A stretch of DNA of 33,752 bases from an uncultured Desulfovibrio sp. (GCF_949282365.1 NZ_CASDOY010000022.1:1-33752); one strand, 5' to 3'. Positions 24,407 to 33,086 are shown, numbered from the stretch's first letter. Numbers and translations: made by a program. The notes: generated from the sequence alone by a model not told the origin.

Positions 24407-25252
24407 CTACAGACGCACTTCGGCGTGGCGCGCCGCGTGACAGTTGATGTTGACCGCCACCGGCAGGGAGGCGATGTGGGTGGGGGCCCACTCCACATGC
24501 ACCTTGAGGGCCGTGGTCTCGCCGCCCAGCCCCTGGGGACCGATGCCCGTACGGTTGATGAGCTCCAGCAGCTCGTCCTCAAAGGCCGCGTAACGGGGAT
24601 CGGGGTTGCGGCTTTCCAGATCGCGGGCCGCGGCGCGCTTGGCGCAGAGGGCGGCCACTTCCATGGTGCCGCCCAGGCCCACGCCCACCACCATGGGCGG
24701 ACAGGAATTGGGACCGGCCGCCAGCACGGCGTCCAGCACCACCTTGCGCACGCCTTCGATGCCGTCGGCGGGCACCAGCATCCTGACCACGCTCTTGTTT
24801 TCGGAGCCGGCGCCCTTGGGCGCCAGGCGCAGGGTCAGGCCGTCACCGGGCACGATGCGGGTATGGATGACGGCGGGGGTGTTGTCGCCGGTATTGCGGC
24901 GGTCGAACAGGGGCTCGGCCACGCAGGACTTGCGCAGGTAGCCGTCCACATAGCCCCGGCGCACGCCTTCGTGGATGGCGGCCTCAAAATCGCCGCCCGT
25001 GATGTGCACGTCCTGGCCCACATCGGCGAAGACCACGGCCAGGCCGGTGTCCTGACAGATGGGGATGTCGCCCTGGGCGGCGATGTCCGCGTTTTCCAGC
25101 AACTGTTCCAGGATATTGCGCCCCACAGGCGAAGGTTCGCTCTCCAGCCGTTGCCGGAAGGCCTCCCGGACATCGGCCGGCAGATGGCAGCAGGCCTTTA
25201 CGGCCAGGGCCGCCACAGCCGCGCTGATGGCCTCAACGGAAACTTCTCGCAT
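24407..25252 (-). CDS. Fumarase class I, alpha (N-terminal) subunit
   Basis: The 281-residue iron-sulfur subunit of the two-subunit class I fumarase. The cysteines expected to bind the 4Fe-4S cluster are at IPICQDTG, GPNSCPPMVVG and NINCHAARH. Other family stretches are DNTPAVIHTRIVPGD, KGAGSENKS and GLGGETTALKV. Such oxygen-sensitive enzymes suit an anaerobe. It sits between the transporter gene (37 bp) and the beta subunit (9 bp). ATG 25252 is preceded by the weak site GAGGTGAAAC. Confidence 0.94.
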   Translation of the reverse strand: MREVSVEAISAAVAALAVKACCHLPADVREAFRQRLESEPSPVGRNILEQLLENADIAAQGDIPICQDTGLAVVFADVGQDVHITGGDFEAAIHEGVRRGYVDGYLRKSCVAEPLFDRRNTGDNTPAVIHTRIVPGDGLTLRLAPKGAGSENKSVVRMLVPADGIEGVRKVVLDAVLAAGPNSCPPMVVGVGLGGTMEVAALCAKRAAARDLESRNPDPRYAAFEDELLELINRTGIGPQGLGGETTALKVHVEWAPTHIASLPVAVNINCHAARHAEVRL

Positions 25253-25289
25253 GATGTTTCACCTCGTCATAGTGATGTGATGGGACGGC

Positions 25290-26639
25290 CTAGGGATAGA
25301 AGGGCCAGATCAGCGGGATCAGCAGCCAGCACATGATGAGGGTGATGAGCTGCAGCGGCCAGCCGGCCTTCACATAATCGAGGAAGCTGTACTTGCCGGG
25401 GCCCAGCACGATGGTGTTGGGCGGGGTGGCGATGGGGGTCAGGAAGCAGGCGGAGGCGGACATGGCGATGCCCATGACGATGGGCAGGGGCGACACGCCG
25501 GACGCCGTGGCGATGGGCAGGGCCAGGGGCGCCATGAGGGCGGCGGTGGCCGTGTTGGACATGAAGTTGGTCACGATGGCGGTGAGGGCGCAGCAGACCA
25601 GCATCAGCATCCAGGGTTCGGAGACCTGGGAGACCACGGCATGGGCCACGATGGCGGCCGCGCCGGACTTGGACATGGCGGCCGACATGGAGAGCATGCC
25701 GGCGAACAGGAAGATGGTGGTCCAGTCCACGCTGCGGAAGGCTTCGCGCATGGTCATGCAGCGGGTGATGACCATCAGGCAGGCGCCAAGCACAGCGGCT
25801 GTGGTCAGGGGGATGTATTCACTGGCCATCATGATGACCACGAAGGCGAAGATGCCCACGGAGGTCCACATCTTTTCCGTACGGCGGGGCCTCTGTTCGG
25901 TTATGAGGTCGTCGCTCATCTGGCGGCCTTCAGGCAGGAAGCGATAGCCCAGGAAGGCATAGTAGGCCAGACCCACCACCAGCAGCGGGACACCGATGAG
26001 ACCGAATTCGAAGAAGCCGAAGGGCTGGACGTTCATCTGCTCCAGCATGGAGTTGATGATGCCGTTGGGAGGCGTGCCCACCAGGGTCACGGTACCGCCC
26101 AGGGAGGAGGCGAAGGCCACGGGCATCAGGACCTTGCCGGGAGCCAGCTTGGCGGAAAGGCACATGCCGAGGATCATGGGCACGGCCACGGCCGTGGTAC
26201 CAGTGTTGGACAGGACCGTGGAGAGCAGGCCCACGGCCAGCATGGCGAAGAAGAGCAGCTTGACCGGGCTGCCCTTGGACAGGGCCACGGCCATCTGCCC
26301 CACTTTGTCGGCAAAACCGGTGACGAACGTACCTTCGCCCACGATGAACATGGCCATGAAGAGCACCACGGTGGGGTCGCCGAAGTAACTGAAGGCCACC
26401 TTGGAGGTGATGACGCCCGTCAGCGAAAGACCAATGGGAACGAGCAGGGCCGTGATGGGCAGGGGCACGATCTCCGTGAAGAACATGACGGCCGCCACAC
26501 CAAGGATACCCAGGGTGATGTAGGCCTTGGTGGGGTCTTCGGGCAGCTTGATGCTCGACGGAGCGGCGGCCAGAAGATCCTGAGGAAGACAACACGACAC
26601 CGCTACCAAGATCACCAGCAGGAGAAAGAGTCGTTTCAT
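25290..26639 (-). CDS. DASS (SLC13) family dicarboxylate transporter
   Basis: A 449-residue inner-membrane carrier with about 11-12 hydrophobic helices. The two SNT signature motifs of the divalent anion:sodium symporter family are at residues 144-146 (SNTGTTAVAVP) and 361-363 (SNTATAALMAP); GTPPNGI and ATPPNTIV are also typical. VcINDY-like relatives import succinate, fumarate or malate with sodium. Its place between malic enzyme and fumarase genes supports C4-dicarboxylate uptake. The N-terminal hydrophobic stretch with a run ending LLAAAPSS resembles a signal peptide. Start ATG 26639 follows GAGGA. Confidence 0.92.
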   Translation of the reverse strand: MKRLFLLLVILVAVSCCLPQDLLAAAPSSIKLPEDPTKAYITLGILGVAAVMFFTEIVPLPITALLVPIGLSLTGVITSKVAFSYFGDPTVVLFMAMFIVGEGTFVTGFADKVGQMAVALSKGSPVKLLFFAMLAVGLLSTVLSNTGTTAVAVPMILGMCLSAKLAPGKVLMPVAFASSLGGTVTLVGTPPNGIINSMLEQMNVQPFGFFEFGLIGVPLLVVGLAYYAFLGYRFLPEGRQMSDDLITEQRPRRTEKMWTSVGIFAFVVIMMASEYIPLTTAAVLGACLMVITRCMTMREAFRSVDWTTIFLFAGMLSMSAAMSKSGAAAIVAHAVVSQVSEPWMLMLVCCALTAIVTNFMSNTATAALMAPLALPIATASGVSPLPIVMGIAMSASACFLTPIATPPNTIVLGPGKYSFLDYVKAGWPLQLITLIMCWLLIPLIWPFYP

Positions 26640-26687
26640 ATGGGGTCCTCGTGAGTAAATGACACCGGCAGATGCCGGAGGGGCTGT

Positions 26688-28007
26688 TTATCTCTGGTGC
26701 AGCTGCTGCACATAGCTGCGCACGCGCGCCTGGGTGGCGTCCATGCGGGCGCGCAGACCGGCCGCGTAGGCTTCCAGATCGGCGATGGGGCGCGTGGCCA
26801 CGCCGCTTTCCATGGCGGCCCTGGCCACGGCGGGAGTGACGGTGGTCAGGATGCGCGGATCCAGAGGCTTGGGGATGATGTAGCCGGGGCTGAACGACAA
26901 ATGGTCCACCCCGTAGGCATCCAGGACGGACTGCGGGACTTCCTCGCGGGCCAGGTCGGCCAGCGCCCGGGCGGCAGCCAGCTTCATGGCCTCGTTGATG
27001 TCGGTGGCGCCCACGTCGAGCGCGCCGCGGAAGATGTAGGGGAAGCCCGAGACGTTGTTGATCTGGTTGGGATAGTCGGAACGGCCCGTGCCCATGATGG
27101 CCTCGGGAACGGCGGCCTTGGCGTCTTCGTAGCTGATCTCGGGATCGGGGTTGGCCATGGCGAAGATGATGGGCCGCGGGTTCATGGAGCGCACCATGTC
27201 CTGGCTCACGAGGTCCTTGGTGGACAGGCCCAGGAAGACGTCGGCCCCCTTCATACAGGCGGCCAGATCGCCGGCGTCCTCCGCCTGGGCGAATTCTTCC
27301 TTGTAGGCATTGAGCCCCGCCCTGCCCTTGTGGATGAGGCCGCGCGAGTCGAACATGAAGATGTTTTCCCTGCGCACGCCCATGAGTACATAGAAGCGCG
27401 CGCAGGCGATGCCGGCGGCGCCGGCGCCCACGATGATGACCTTGCAGTCCCCGATCTTGCGGCCGGTGAGCTGGCAGGCATTGTACAGGGCCGCGCCGGA
27501 GATGATGGCCGTGCCGTGCTGGTCGTCATGGAAGACGGGGATACCCATCTCGGCCTTGAGGCGTTCTTCGATGTAGAAGCATTCGGGAGCCTTGATATCT
27601 TCCAGGTTGATGCCGCCGAAGGTGGGCTCCAGACATTTGACCACGTTGATGAGTTCGTCGCTGTCGGTGGTGGCAAGGTCGATGTCATAGACATCGACGT
27701 CGGCGAAGGTCTTGAAGAGCACGCCCTTGCCTTCCATGACAGGCTTGCCGGCCAGCGGACCGATGTTCCCCAGGCCCAGCACGGCGGTGCCGTTGCTGAC
27801 CACGGCGACCAGGTTGGCGCGGCCGGTGTACCGGGCCACCAGCCGGGGATCGTCCTTGATGGCCAGGCAGGCGGCGGCGACTCCGGGCGAATAGGCCAGG
27901 GAGAGGTCTTTCTGATTGTTGCAGGGTTTGACCGGAATGACCTCCAGTTTCCCCGGGCGGGGCAACTGGTGATATTCCAGCGCCTCCTCACGCGTGAAAA
28001 GTGCCAT
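26688..28007 (-). CDS. Malic enzyme, NAD(P)-dependent, short form
   Basis: Converts malate to pyruvate and CO2 with reduction of NAD(P). The 439-residue protein has LAYSPGVAAAC with the catalytic Tyr, GPLAGKPVMEGKGVLFK with the catalytic Lys, metal-binding EDIKAPECF and FHDDQHGTA, and the Rossmann motif VGAGAAGIAC. It lacks the phosphotransacetylase-like domain of MaeB, so it is the short bacterial type. GAGGAGG sits just before ATG 28007. It leads the minus-strand operon and would supply pyruvate and reductant from imported malate, or malate from fumarate. Cofactor preference is not decided here. Confidence 0.95.
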   Translation of the reverse strand: MALFTREEALEYHQLPRPGKLEVIPVKPCNNQKDLSLAYSPGVAAACLAIKDDPRLVARYTGRANLVAVVSNGTAVLGLGNIGPLAGKPVMEGKGVLFKTFADVDVYDIDLATTDSDELINVVKCLEPTFGGINLEDIKAPECFYIEERLKAEMGIPVFHDDQHGTAIISGAALYNACQLTGRKIGDCKVIIVGAGAAGIACARFYVLMGVRRENIFMFDSRGLIHKGRAGLNAYKEEFAQAEDAGDLAACMKGADVFLGLSTKDLVSQDMVRSMNPRPIIFAMANPDPEISYEDAKAAVPEAIMGTGRSDYPNQINNVSGFPYIFRGALDVGATDINEAMKLAAARALADLAREEVPQSVLDAYGVDHLSFSPGYIIPKPLDPRILTTVTPAVARAAMESGVATRPIADLEAYAAGLRARMDATQARVRSYVQQLHQR

Positions 28008-28894
28008 GGCCTCCTCGCTTCATTGAAGATTACTGCATAAGGTTCACTGAGGGACTGCTAACACTATGAACAGGATTACAGAAGTTTGGATATTTACTCA
28101 ATTAAAAAAGGACTATGTGAAATTTTTTTCATAAAATTTTTTATGTGATTTTTTTGTAACACAAGAAATTTCTTGGAAAAAATTTTTTTGAAACATTTTT
28201 TAACAAAAAATCGCGGATAAAATTTGTTTTAATTATGATTAAACAAATCAGAATAAAAATCATAAATTCTCACAGTGTGTTACTTTTATTATAAATTCAC
28301 TATGAAATAAAATGCGCCTCTTTTTTCGCCCCTGGCACAGGAGAAAAAGAAAAATGCGTCACATGCGGTGGCCGCATGGAGGAGGAAGGAGAACGGCGCG
28401 AGCCTGATGCTCCGGCAGCGCATGGTCAGCGCCGGGCACAGCCCCGGTGCCTGCCGGACGGCGGGAGAGCGGACGAAGATCGGACGGAAGACAGGCGAAG
28501 AGTGTCGGGAACGGGACGGAGAGCGCAGGCTGCGTGGAAAGCGCCTGCCAGGCGCGTCCAAGATGCATCGCGGGCCTGCACCTGGTGTGCGCTGTGCCAT
28601 GCGCGGCATGGTGGCGAATGCCTGTCATGGTTCGCCTGTCATGAGCCGGCTGCCGTGGAGACTGGCCAAGCCGGCTGCCGTGGCGGGCCTGCATGGCCTG
28701 TGGCATGCGGACCGGCCCAAGACGGCCTTGCGGCGGGAAGCGTGCGAAGCGTCCTTTGTCCTGCCGGGACGCCCTCCCCATCAGCCGTCAGGCGCTCCGC
28801 GGGCACCTCCTCCCTCCGGCAGAGCGGCGAGAAGCCGCGCGGGACGGTCGGCAGCGTCGTCAGGCTGCCCCTGCCGGCGACACGCAGCCGTCCC
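28008..28894. other. Long control region before malic enzyme, then GC-rich gap
   Basis: About 890 bp. 28060-28315 is extremely AT-rich with A and T runs and is the likely promoter and regulator-binding region of the malic enzyme operon. 28330-28894 is GC-rich with no supported gene; a 14-nt direct repeat, GCCGGCTGCCGTGG, is at 28645-28658 and 28670-28683. Confidence 0.55.
28114..28175. promoter_or_regulatory. Cluster of dyads and repeats in the AT-rich control region
   Basis: TATGTGA followed by a T-rich run occurs at 28114 and 28142, 28 bp apart. Between them is the dyad CATAAAA (28130-28136) TT TTTTATG (28139-28145). CAAGAAATTTCTTG at 28162-28175 is a perfect 14-bp palindrome. These are candidate operators for the operon starting at 28007. 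The adjacent Rrf2 protein is one possible binder; a CRP/FNR-family protein is another. Confidence 0.4.
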
Positions 28895-29347
28895 TCAGGA
28901 AAGACCGCCGCGGACCTGGCTGTTGTGCTGCTCCAGTATCTCCTCATATTTCAGGATGTCGTTGAGGCTCATGGATTCCAGGACGGAATCCAGGCTGCCC
29001 TGCAGGCTGAGCCAAGCCTTGTGTACCTCGCAGTCATCCAGCTGGGCGCAGGATTCGGCTTTCCTGTCGCGGGAGCAGCCGAGCTCGATGCCGCCTTCCA
29101 TGAGGCGCATGATGCAGCCGAACGTCAGCTTGTCGGGCGGCTGCAGCAGCACATGCCCGCCCCGTGCGCCCCTGATGCTGCCCGTGATACCGGCCAGGCG
29201 CAGCTGGCGCATGATCTGTTCCACAAATTGCGAACTGATTCCCGTCTGCGTCGATATGATGTTGGAAGACACAGGTCCACTCGGTTTATTCTTTACAAGA
29301 TAGTAAAGGATCCTGGTCGCGTAACGTGTCTTGGCTGACAGTCTCAT
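28895..29347 (-). CDS. Rrf2-family transcriptional regulator
   Basis: A 150-residue winged-helix regulator of the Rrf2/IscR family. It begins MRLSAKTRYATRILYYLVKN; the recognition helix is in GISSQFVEQIMRQLRLAG, and the wing GSIRGARGGHVL is typical. Cys91, Cys100 and Cys106 (GCSRDRKAESCAQLDDC) match the cluster-binding region, so it probably senses redox, iron or NO through a Fe-S cluster. The start is ATG 29347; a frame extending upstream is GC-rich read-through. It lies between the malic enzyme operon and the membrane redox complex, on the same strand as both. The family was named from the gene next to the Desulfovibrio hmc redox operon. Targets here are inferred only. Confidence 0.92.
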   Translation of the reverse strand: MRLSAKTRYATRILYYLVKNKPSGPVSSNIISTQTGISSQFVEQIMRQLRLAGITGSIRGARGGHVLLQPPDKLTFGCIMRLMEGGIELGCSRDRKAESCAQLDDCEVHKAWLSLQGSLDSVLESMSLNDILKYEEILEQHNSQVRGGLS

Positions 29348-29871
29348 GGCATTCCCCCGCAGCGCCCGCCCCGCTGTCCGCTCCGCCGGCAGGTGAAGGC
29401 GCTCATAAGCTCTGGTCGTCCATTTTGGCAGCAGTGTACTCCAGCCCGGAGATTTTTTGTAGGATTTTTTGTGATCTTCTGTTGCGCCATATTTCACAAA
29501 ACCGGCGGGGCCGCACCTCCCCTTCCGTCCGGTACTGCACACGGCGGACACGGCGCGGATGACTGGAGGCCGCCCCACCATCCCGGGCCGGCGCACACGA
29601 TGGCACCGTCTATCATCCGCTCCGCCCGGCCGCAGTCCATCCCCTCCGCCGCAACCGTTCGTCCGCTCTGCCCGGCCGCAGCCTGTTCGTCCGGCACAAC
29701 CGCGCACAACACTCGGCGCGAAAAAGACCGGGCGCGAAAAAGCCCCCATGACGACAGGACGGAGATGTCACTGCTACGCCACGCGGGGCCGTTGGAGCAA
29801 AAAAGACGGGCATGCGGAAAGGACGATGATCCGCATGCCCGTCGGGCTTACCGTGTTCCCACGGTCTTGCG
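29348..29871. other. Gap with terminator and short repeats
   Basis: About 520 bp. A strong minus-strand terminator is at 29799-29843. AT-rich 29440-29500 with a doubled GATTTTTTGT (29451-29460, 29463-29472) is the probable promoter region of the Rrf2 gene. Between them GC-rich DNA holds doubled 12-mers GCCCGGCCGCAG (29624, 29670) and GGCGCGAAAAAG (29715, 29731). No gene is seen. Confidence 0.5.
29799..29843 (-). terminator. Rho-independent terminator of the cytochrome/HdrD-like operon
   Basis: A perfect 14-bp stem, GACGGGCATGCGGA (29805-29818) and TCCGCATGCCCGTC (29830-29843), with an 11-nt loop. On the minus strand it is followed by six T residues (29804-29799). It is 28 bp past the stop of the Fe-S protein gene. 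Confidence 0.93.
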
Positions 29872-31254
29872 CTAGGCGTTATGCTTGATGTGAGGCGGGA
29901 TCTCCAGCATCTCGATGAGCAGCGGCTTGAGGAAGGACCACTTGATGTTGTGTTCTTCGTAAACTTCCATCATGTCGCGGATGGCGTCCCAGCAGTTGTG
30001 GCAGGGGCTCACCACCAGCTGGGCGCCCGTGGCCCTGATCTGCTCGAGCTTGTTCTTCAGGCCGATGTTGCGCTGTTCGCGGTACAGGCCGATACCGTTG
30101 AGACCGCCACCGCCACCGCAGCAGAAGTTGTGCTCGTTGTTGGGGGCCATTTCGCGGAAGTCTTCCGCGATGTAGCCCATGATCTCGCGGGTGTAGCGGC
30201 CGAGGCCGTCGTTGCGCACATAGTTGCAGGCATCCTGGAGCGTACAGGGCACCTTGATCTTCTTGGTGGGGTCGATCTTCAGCTTGCCGTTGCGCAGGGC
30301 ATAGGCCACCCATTCCACATAGTGGACGAAGGGCACCGGCGGATCGCCGTTTTCCTGACCGCCCCAGTAGGGGCCTTCCACCACGGTGGCGCGGTGGGCG
30401 TGACCGCATTCGGTACCCACCACCATCTTGGGACGCAGGCGCTTGACGGCGCCGTAGATGCGCTGGACGTTCTGCTTGCAGCCTTCCCAGTCACCGGCGA
30501 ACATGGTCAGGGAGGTGTTTTCCCAGCCTTCGCTGGGCACCGTCCAGTTTTCACCGGCCACATGGAAGAGGACGGCGGCTTCGGCGATGTCGTTGGGGTA
30601 GTGCTTCACTTCGCGGGCATTGAGGATGTACATGATGTCCGCGTCTTCCTTGTCGATGGGGATCTCCAGATCGGGCCATTCTTCCTGGGCTTCTTCCGCC
30701 ATCCATTCGCAGGTATCCACCCAGTCCTCCTGGGTGACGTCCATCTGGGCGCCGTAGACGCGGTGCATGCCGGAACCGATCTTCATTTCCCACGGGATGA
30801 AGCCCTGCTTGAACAGGACGCCGCGCAGGTAGCTGAACATGACGCCCGTGTCGATACCGTGCGGGCAGTACATGCCGCAGCGGTTGCAGCAGGTGCACTG
30901 GCCCCAGGCCACGTCCATGCAGTGCATCATGAACTCGGCGTCGACCTTGCCCTTGCGTTTGAGCAGCTCGCCCAGGGTGGACTGGATCTTGTACGAGGGG
31001 ATCTGCATGGGGTCGTTGTTGTTGGCCTTGTAGAAGAAACAGCTGTCGGCGCACATGCCGCAGTGGGCGCACATCTCGAGCCAGGTGCGGGTGCGGGACT
31101 TGCAGGTTTCCTCAAGGTCGCGGGCCAGGGCTTCCTGGTCCACGCGCATTTCTTTCATCTGGCTATAGTATTGCCTCCCCCCCTTGTCAGCCAGCAAGGC
31201 ACGGATACCTTCGGCGGTCGTGACAGGCGTAGGAGTGCAGAGCATTTCTTCCAT
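29872..31254 (-). CDS. HdrD/DsrK-like Fe-S protein, TmcB-like
   Basis: A 460-residue cytoplasmic-side electron-transfer protein. Two 4Fe-4S motifs lie near the N-terminus: Cys62/65/68/72 (CAHCGMCADSC) and Cys120/123/126/130 (in CTCCNRCGMYCPHG). The C-terminal CCG domain has Cys343-x34-CysCys(378-379)-x38-Cys418-x2-Cys421, close to the HdrB/HdrD pattern for a special cubane pair. Such subunits sit in DsrMK, Tmc and Hmc complexes of sulfate reducers, linking periplasmic cytochromes and membrane haem to a cytoplasmic disulfide or other acceptor. AAAGGAG precedes ATG 31254. It is the last gene of a three-gene operon. TmcB is the closest role by gene content; exact subtype needs a tree. Confidence 0.88.
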   Translation of the reverse strand: MEEMLCTPTPVTTAEGIRALLADKGGRQYYSQMKEMRVDQEALARDLEETCKSRTRTWLEMCAHCGMCADSCFFYKANNNDPMQIPSYKIQSTLGELLKRKGKVDAEFMMHCMDVAWGQCTCCNRCGMYCPHGIDTGVMFSYLRGVLFKQGFIPWEMKIGSGMHRVYGAQMDVTQEDWVDTCEWMAEEAQEEWPDLEIPIDKEDADIMYILNAREVKHYPNDIAEAAVLFHVAGENWTVPSEGWENTSLTMFAGDWEGCKQNVQRIYGAVKRLRPKMVVGTECGHAHRATVVEGPYWGGQENGDPPVPFVHYVEWVAYALRNGKLKIDPTKKIKVPCTLQDACNYVRNDGLGRYTREIMGYIAEDFREMAPNNEHNFCCGGGGGLNGIGLYREQRNIGLKNKLEQIRATGAQLVVSPCHNCWDAIRDMMEVYEEHNIKWSFLKPLLIEMLEIPPHIKHNA

Positions 31255-31295
31255 TATGATTCTCCTTTCAGATTCGCAAACGTCGTCAGATCATC

Positions 31296-31979
31296 CTACC
31301 AAGGGAATACGCCACCGCGGCTGCGTCCACCGCGCTTGATCGCGTAGTCCATGCCCAGCTGGGCACGGGACATGAAGAAGAGGACGATATGGGAGAGCTT
31401 GGTGAAAGGAGCCAGGATGAGGAACAGTTCACCGCTCAGGACATGCAGGATGATCCAGGTGGAGTAGGAGGATTCCGAAGCGAAACGGGCGATGACGCCG
31501 GTGAGGAAGGGCAGGATGGTCAGCACCAGCACCAGCCAGTCCGCAGAGGTCGTCAGGTGACGCACGGCGGGCACGCGCAGGCGGCGCAGCACCAGCAGAG
31601 CCAGACCGATGAGGCTCATGATGGCGAGCAGGTCAGCCAGGGCGCCGGGCAGGCTGGGCAGGGAGATGCCCAGGGCGTCCTCAAGCAGGACGGTGTGCCC
31701 CAGCAGGAAGAGCGGCAGCAGCACCGCCCCGAAGTGGAGCAGGAAAAAGGCCACAGTGGCCATGGGTTGCGTACGCCAGCCCTGCGTCCCGCCGGGGACC
31801 AGCCATTTGAAAATGGAGGCCAGGATACCGGGGATGGAGCGTTCGGGGTGGGCGGAGTAAGCTACGCGTTCCAGCTTCGCGTCAAGGCCGCGGACGTAAA
31901 GCACGGCTTTGAAAAGCAGGCCGGCAACGAAAACCAGCAAGGAAAAGATGAACAGGGGACCTGAAATGAAATCAATCAT
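31296..31979 (-). CDS. Membrane cytochrome b-like subunit, NarI/DsrM/TmcC-like
   Basis: A 227-residue inner-membrane protein with about five transmembrane helices: residues about 5-28, 73-97, 108-130, 145-165 and 172-200. Histidines in FLLHFGAVLLP, ILHVLSGELFLI and KLSHIVLFFMSR are candidate haem b ligands, as in NarI-type quinol-linked cytochromes. The C-terminus is Arg/Gly-rich and ends FPW. It lies 42 bp after the cytochrome c gene and 41 bp before the HdrD-like gene, so it should connect periplasmic cytochrome c to the cytoplasmic Fe-S subunit and may exchange electrons with menaquinone. AGGAGG lies about 9 nt before ATG 31979. Confidence 0.87.
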   Translation of the reverse strand: MIDFISGPLFIFSLLVFVAGLLFKAVLYVRGLDAKLERVAYSAHPERSIPGILASIFKWLVPGGTQGWRTQPMATVAFFLLHFGAVLLPLFLLGHTVLLEDALGISLPSLPGALADLLAIMSLIGLALLVLRRLRVPAVRHLTTSADWLVLVLTILPFLTGVIARFASESSYSTWIILHVLSGELFLILAPFTKLSHIVLFFMSRAQLGMDYAIKRGGRSRGGVFPW

Positions 31980-32021
31980 TTGAAACTGCCTCCTATGATG
32001 GCTCGAAGATCGGAAATACGG

Positions 32022-32429
32022 CTACTTGGCAGCAGCCGGTTGGGAGGCGGCATTGGACGCGCTGTGGCAGAGACGGCATTCCACCAGGCGAGGGCCCCGC
32101 TTCATCAGGACATGGCACTCGGTACAGGACGCATGCATATAGGCGACCTGGTCACCAGCAGCGACTTTTTCCACATTGAGGAAACGCTCCGACATGCCCT
32201 CATCGTTTTCCACATGGCAGGCGGAGCAGTCCTTGCCGGCTTCGCCGAGGACTTCCACATGGCGGTCATGCGAGAAGAAGACCTGCGGCATGGAGTATTT
32301 TTCCACTACAGGGACGGTGATGGGGATCCTTTCCTCTCCGAAGGCAGCGGTCTGCGTGAACGGAAGGGAAAGCGCAAGAAAGGACAGGATGACAAGTCCT
32401 GCTGCCGGGCGTGTTGCTTTGTGGTTCAT
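32022..32429 (-). CDS. Periplasmic triheme cytochrome c (c3/c7-like)
   Basis: A 135-residue exported cytochrome with a signal peptide (hydrophobic 11-24, cleavage near TAAFG-E). Three haem sites are visible: CSACH (68-72), CTECH (102-106) and CRLCH (118-122). The mature part has exactly six histidines (54, 57, 72, 99, 106, 122), enough for bis-His ligation of all three haems, as in cytochrome c7 or a c3 that lost one haem. FFSHDRH is the typical N-terminal c3 ligand segment. TmcA of Desulfovibrio has four haems, so this is a shorter relative or a DsrJ-like analogue. It is first in the operon; AAGGA precedes ATG 32429. It would pass electrons from periplasmic hydrogenases or cytochromes to the membrane subunit. 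Confidence 0.9.
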   Translation of the reverse strand: MNHKATRPAAGLVILSFLALSLPFTQTAAFGEERIPITVPVVEKYSMPQVFFSHDRHVEVLGEAGKDCSACHVENDEGMSERFLNVEKVAAGDQVAYMHASCTECHVLMKRGPRLVECRLCHSASNAASQPAAAK

Positions 32430-32714
32430 AACATTCCTTTCGTTGTACCTGAAAAAGTGCGTTGATGTGCAGCCTGCACGTTGCAGTGCGCCCCTTGTCC
32501 GGTGCGCACGCTTTCCAGCATCCCTCTGACCCGTGCGGGAAGCCCGTCGGCCCCGCGCGGTCCGCAAGCGGGAGAAAGGAGGGAGCCCCTTGCCCCACCG
32601 GCAGGACCGGAGGAGAGCGGGAAGCTGAAAGGCAGGGCGGCAGGAGGGAAGCCCCCCTGTCTGGTGCAAAGCTGTGCCCCTTCAACCCTAGAACGCACGA
32701 GAGCCGCTGCCCGG

Positions 32715-33029
32715 TCAGGCCGCGCCTCTCGCCCGTGCGATCTTCTTGTCCTGCAGAAGTGCCTCCGCCGCGCCGCGCATGAAGATGGCACATTTGTAGG
32801 AATTGTTGTTCATGCAGCGAAGCGCGTAAGCCGCAGCCACCAACAGGAACACACGGGACTCATAGTCCAGTTCCCTGGTCATGAGCCAGTGGTCCGCCGT
32901 GCTTTCCTCCTGGGCCGGGACGCACGCGCGCATCATGTCTTCCTCATGTTCCCCACCGGTGAGCGTGCTGTACAGTTCATACAGCATTTCCGGAAGATAG
33001 GAACGATTCAGACCTTCTTCCATAGCCAT
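32715..33029 (-). CDS. Small protein of unknown function
   Basis: A 104-residue protein, acidic in its first half, then a hydrophobic segment VFLLVAAAYALRCM that is short for a membrane span and more like a buried helix, and a basic C-terminus. It is not a family recognised here. Support for it being real: CGGAG lies 5 nt before ATG 33029, and a good promoter reads into it from an AT-rich region (33087-33115). The 285 bp between its stop and the cytochrome gene make co-transcription unlikely. A second ATG two codons in is also possible. Confidence 0.6.
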   Translation of the reverse strand: MAMEEGLNRSYLPEMLYELYSTLTGGEHEEDMMRACVPAQEESTADHWLMTRELDYESRVFLLVAAAYALRCMNNNSYKCAIFMRGAAEALLQDKKIARARGAA

Positions 33030-33086
33030 TTGCTCCGCTGCGCGCAGATTATTCAGACAAAAAAGGTCTACTTAATCTATATGCGG

